Shown one piece after another: positions 6,238 through 6,817 of a stretch of 6,817 nt of DNA (position 1 is its first letter; each line of letters begins with the position of its first letter). The notes beneath the pieces are model-generated. The model was not told where the DNA came from. It saw nothing but the letters and a program-made list of their open reading frames with translations, and searched no databases. This stretch comes from Streptosporangiaceae bacterium. GTDB lineage: Bacteria > Actinomycetota > Actinomycetes > Streptosporangiales > Streptosporangiaceae. The position numbers and the translations under genes are program-made. Where the stretch lies: contig JASHTQ010000416.1 in the NCBI GenBank assembly GCA_030040475.1, forward strand, positions 1 through 6,817, read 5' to 3'.

Positions 6238-6817
6238 CTAGGCGACCTCGGCCTCGATCTCCTCTTCGGCCCCGAATTCGAGCTCGAGGTTGCGCTCGGC
6301 GGCGAGCGGGTGCAGGTCATAACGCTCGACATGCTCCGGGTCGGCGAGGCTGATCGTCCGCAGGCCCTGCCCGGCCAGCCGCTGGTTGATCTCGTCGATG
6401 TGGTCGCGGACCAGTTGCTTCTCCGCATCGGTGACCTTGCCCTTGTGCGGCTTTCCGGCGTGTTCCAGGGTCGCGTAGTCAGGACGATCGCCCCGCGAGC
6501 CGCCGCTGACCGTAGGCCTGGTACTCCGCCTGACCGGCCGGGCGGCACCCAGCAGTTCGTCCATCGGGTTCTGGCTGGCCAGCTTGTCGAAGGCGTCGGA
6601 CTCCAGGACGATACGGCGCGGCACGATGTCGTCGGGCAGGTACAGGTCGATGACCGCGACACGCAGCGCGGCCTGCTCGATGGCCTCGGCCTCGTCGGTT
6701 AGTGCCTCGATCTCGACCGGGCCATCGCCGAGCTCGGGGTGCTCGTGCACGACGATGCGCGCCAGTTGGTCGTCATCCATGATGAGCTGGCCACTCAGGT
6801 CGCTGAACCGGACAGTC
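6238..6817 (-). CDS. Acidic protein of unknown function, probably cut by the window edge
   Basis: I do not assign a function. From ATG at 6780 to TAG at 6238 it encodes 180 residues, about 22% Asp plus Glu, with no signal peptide or membrane segment. The N-terminal half has beta-rich stretches (ARIVVHEHPEL, VAVIDLYLPDDIVPRRIVLE). A basic Ser/Arg-rich linker around 83-98 follows, then YATLEHAGKPHKGKVTDAEK and a helix reading VRDHIDEINQRLAGQGLRTI, with an acidic tail. This C-terminal half resembles, from memory only, conserved actinobacterial hypothetical proteins. The frame stays open for 12 more codons to the edge, reading TVRFSDLSGQLI, with 10 of 12 codons ending in G or C and no good Shine-Dalgarno site before ATG 6780. 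The true start is therefore likely beyond the window. The gene runs convergent to dprA and is not part of its operon. Confidence 0.75.
   Translation of the reverse strand, partial: TVRFSDLSGQLIMDDDQLARIVVHEHPELGDGPVEIEALTDEAEAIEQAALRVAVIDLYLPDDIVPRRIVLESDAFDKLASQNPMDELLGAARPVRRSTRPTVSGGSRGDRPDYATLEHAGKPHKGKVTDAEKQLVRDHIDEINQRLAGQGLRTISLADPEHVERYDLHPLAAERNLELEFGAEEEIEAEVA

Noticed and set aside
1..6817. CRISPR arrays, insertion sequences, tRNA or rRNA genes, attachment sites
   Set aside because: No spaced direct repeats, transposase motifs, cloverleaf-like sequences or integrase signatures were seen; the only repeats are the two short in-frame tandem arrays.

Overview
The window is high-GC DNA with a strong bias to G or C at third codon positions. 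Its gene content (a roughly 785-residue GH65 phosphorylase like mycobacterial Rv3401, and a tight yraN-comM-dprA run) points to an actinobacterium. I cannot place it more finely from the sequence alone.

Layout. (1) Positions 36-2393, plus strand: an intact glycoside hydrolase family 65 protein, almost certainly a disaccharide phosphorylase. The first 35 bases probably hold the end of an upstream gene. (2) Positions 2394-3060: a 667-base gap with no intact gene. It begins with a possible stem-loop terminator. At 2479-2893 it contains what I read as a broken or mis-sequenced gene of about 137 residues. Its coding signal hops between two frames at three short G or C runs, and its end carries an 18-base in-frame tandem repeat. 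(3) Positions 3061-6232, plus strand: yraN (UPF0102 nuclease-like), comM/yifB (Mg-chelatase-like AAA+ ATPase) and dprA (DNA processing protein A). Junctions of 2 nt and a 1-nt overlap indicate one translationally coupled operon. (4) Positions 6238 to the right edge, minus strand: an acidic protein of unknown function, convergent with dprA, with stop codons only 5 bases apart. Its reading frame stays open to the window edge.

How they work together. ComM and DprA act on incoming single-stranded DNA in natural transformation: DprA loads RecA, and ComM is a branch-migration helicase in proteobacteria. YraN is a PD-(D/E)XK-type nuclease-like protein of unclear role that is commonly their neighbour. 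The GH65 enzyme belongs to carbohydrate metabolism and appears unrelated to the operon. The 667-base gap looks like the boundary between the two units.

I found no RNA genes, insertion sequences, CRISPR arrays or phage genes. The window is mostly ordinary chromosome. The features most worth a second look are the frame-hopping gene at 2479-2893 and the uncharacterised acidic protein at the right edge.
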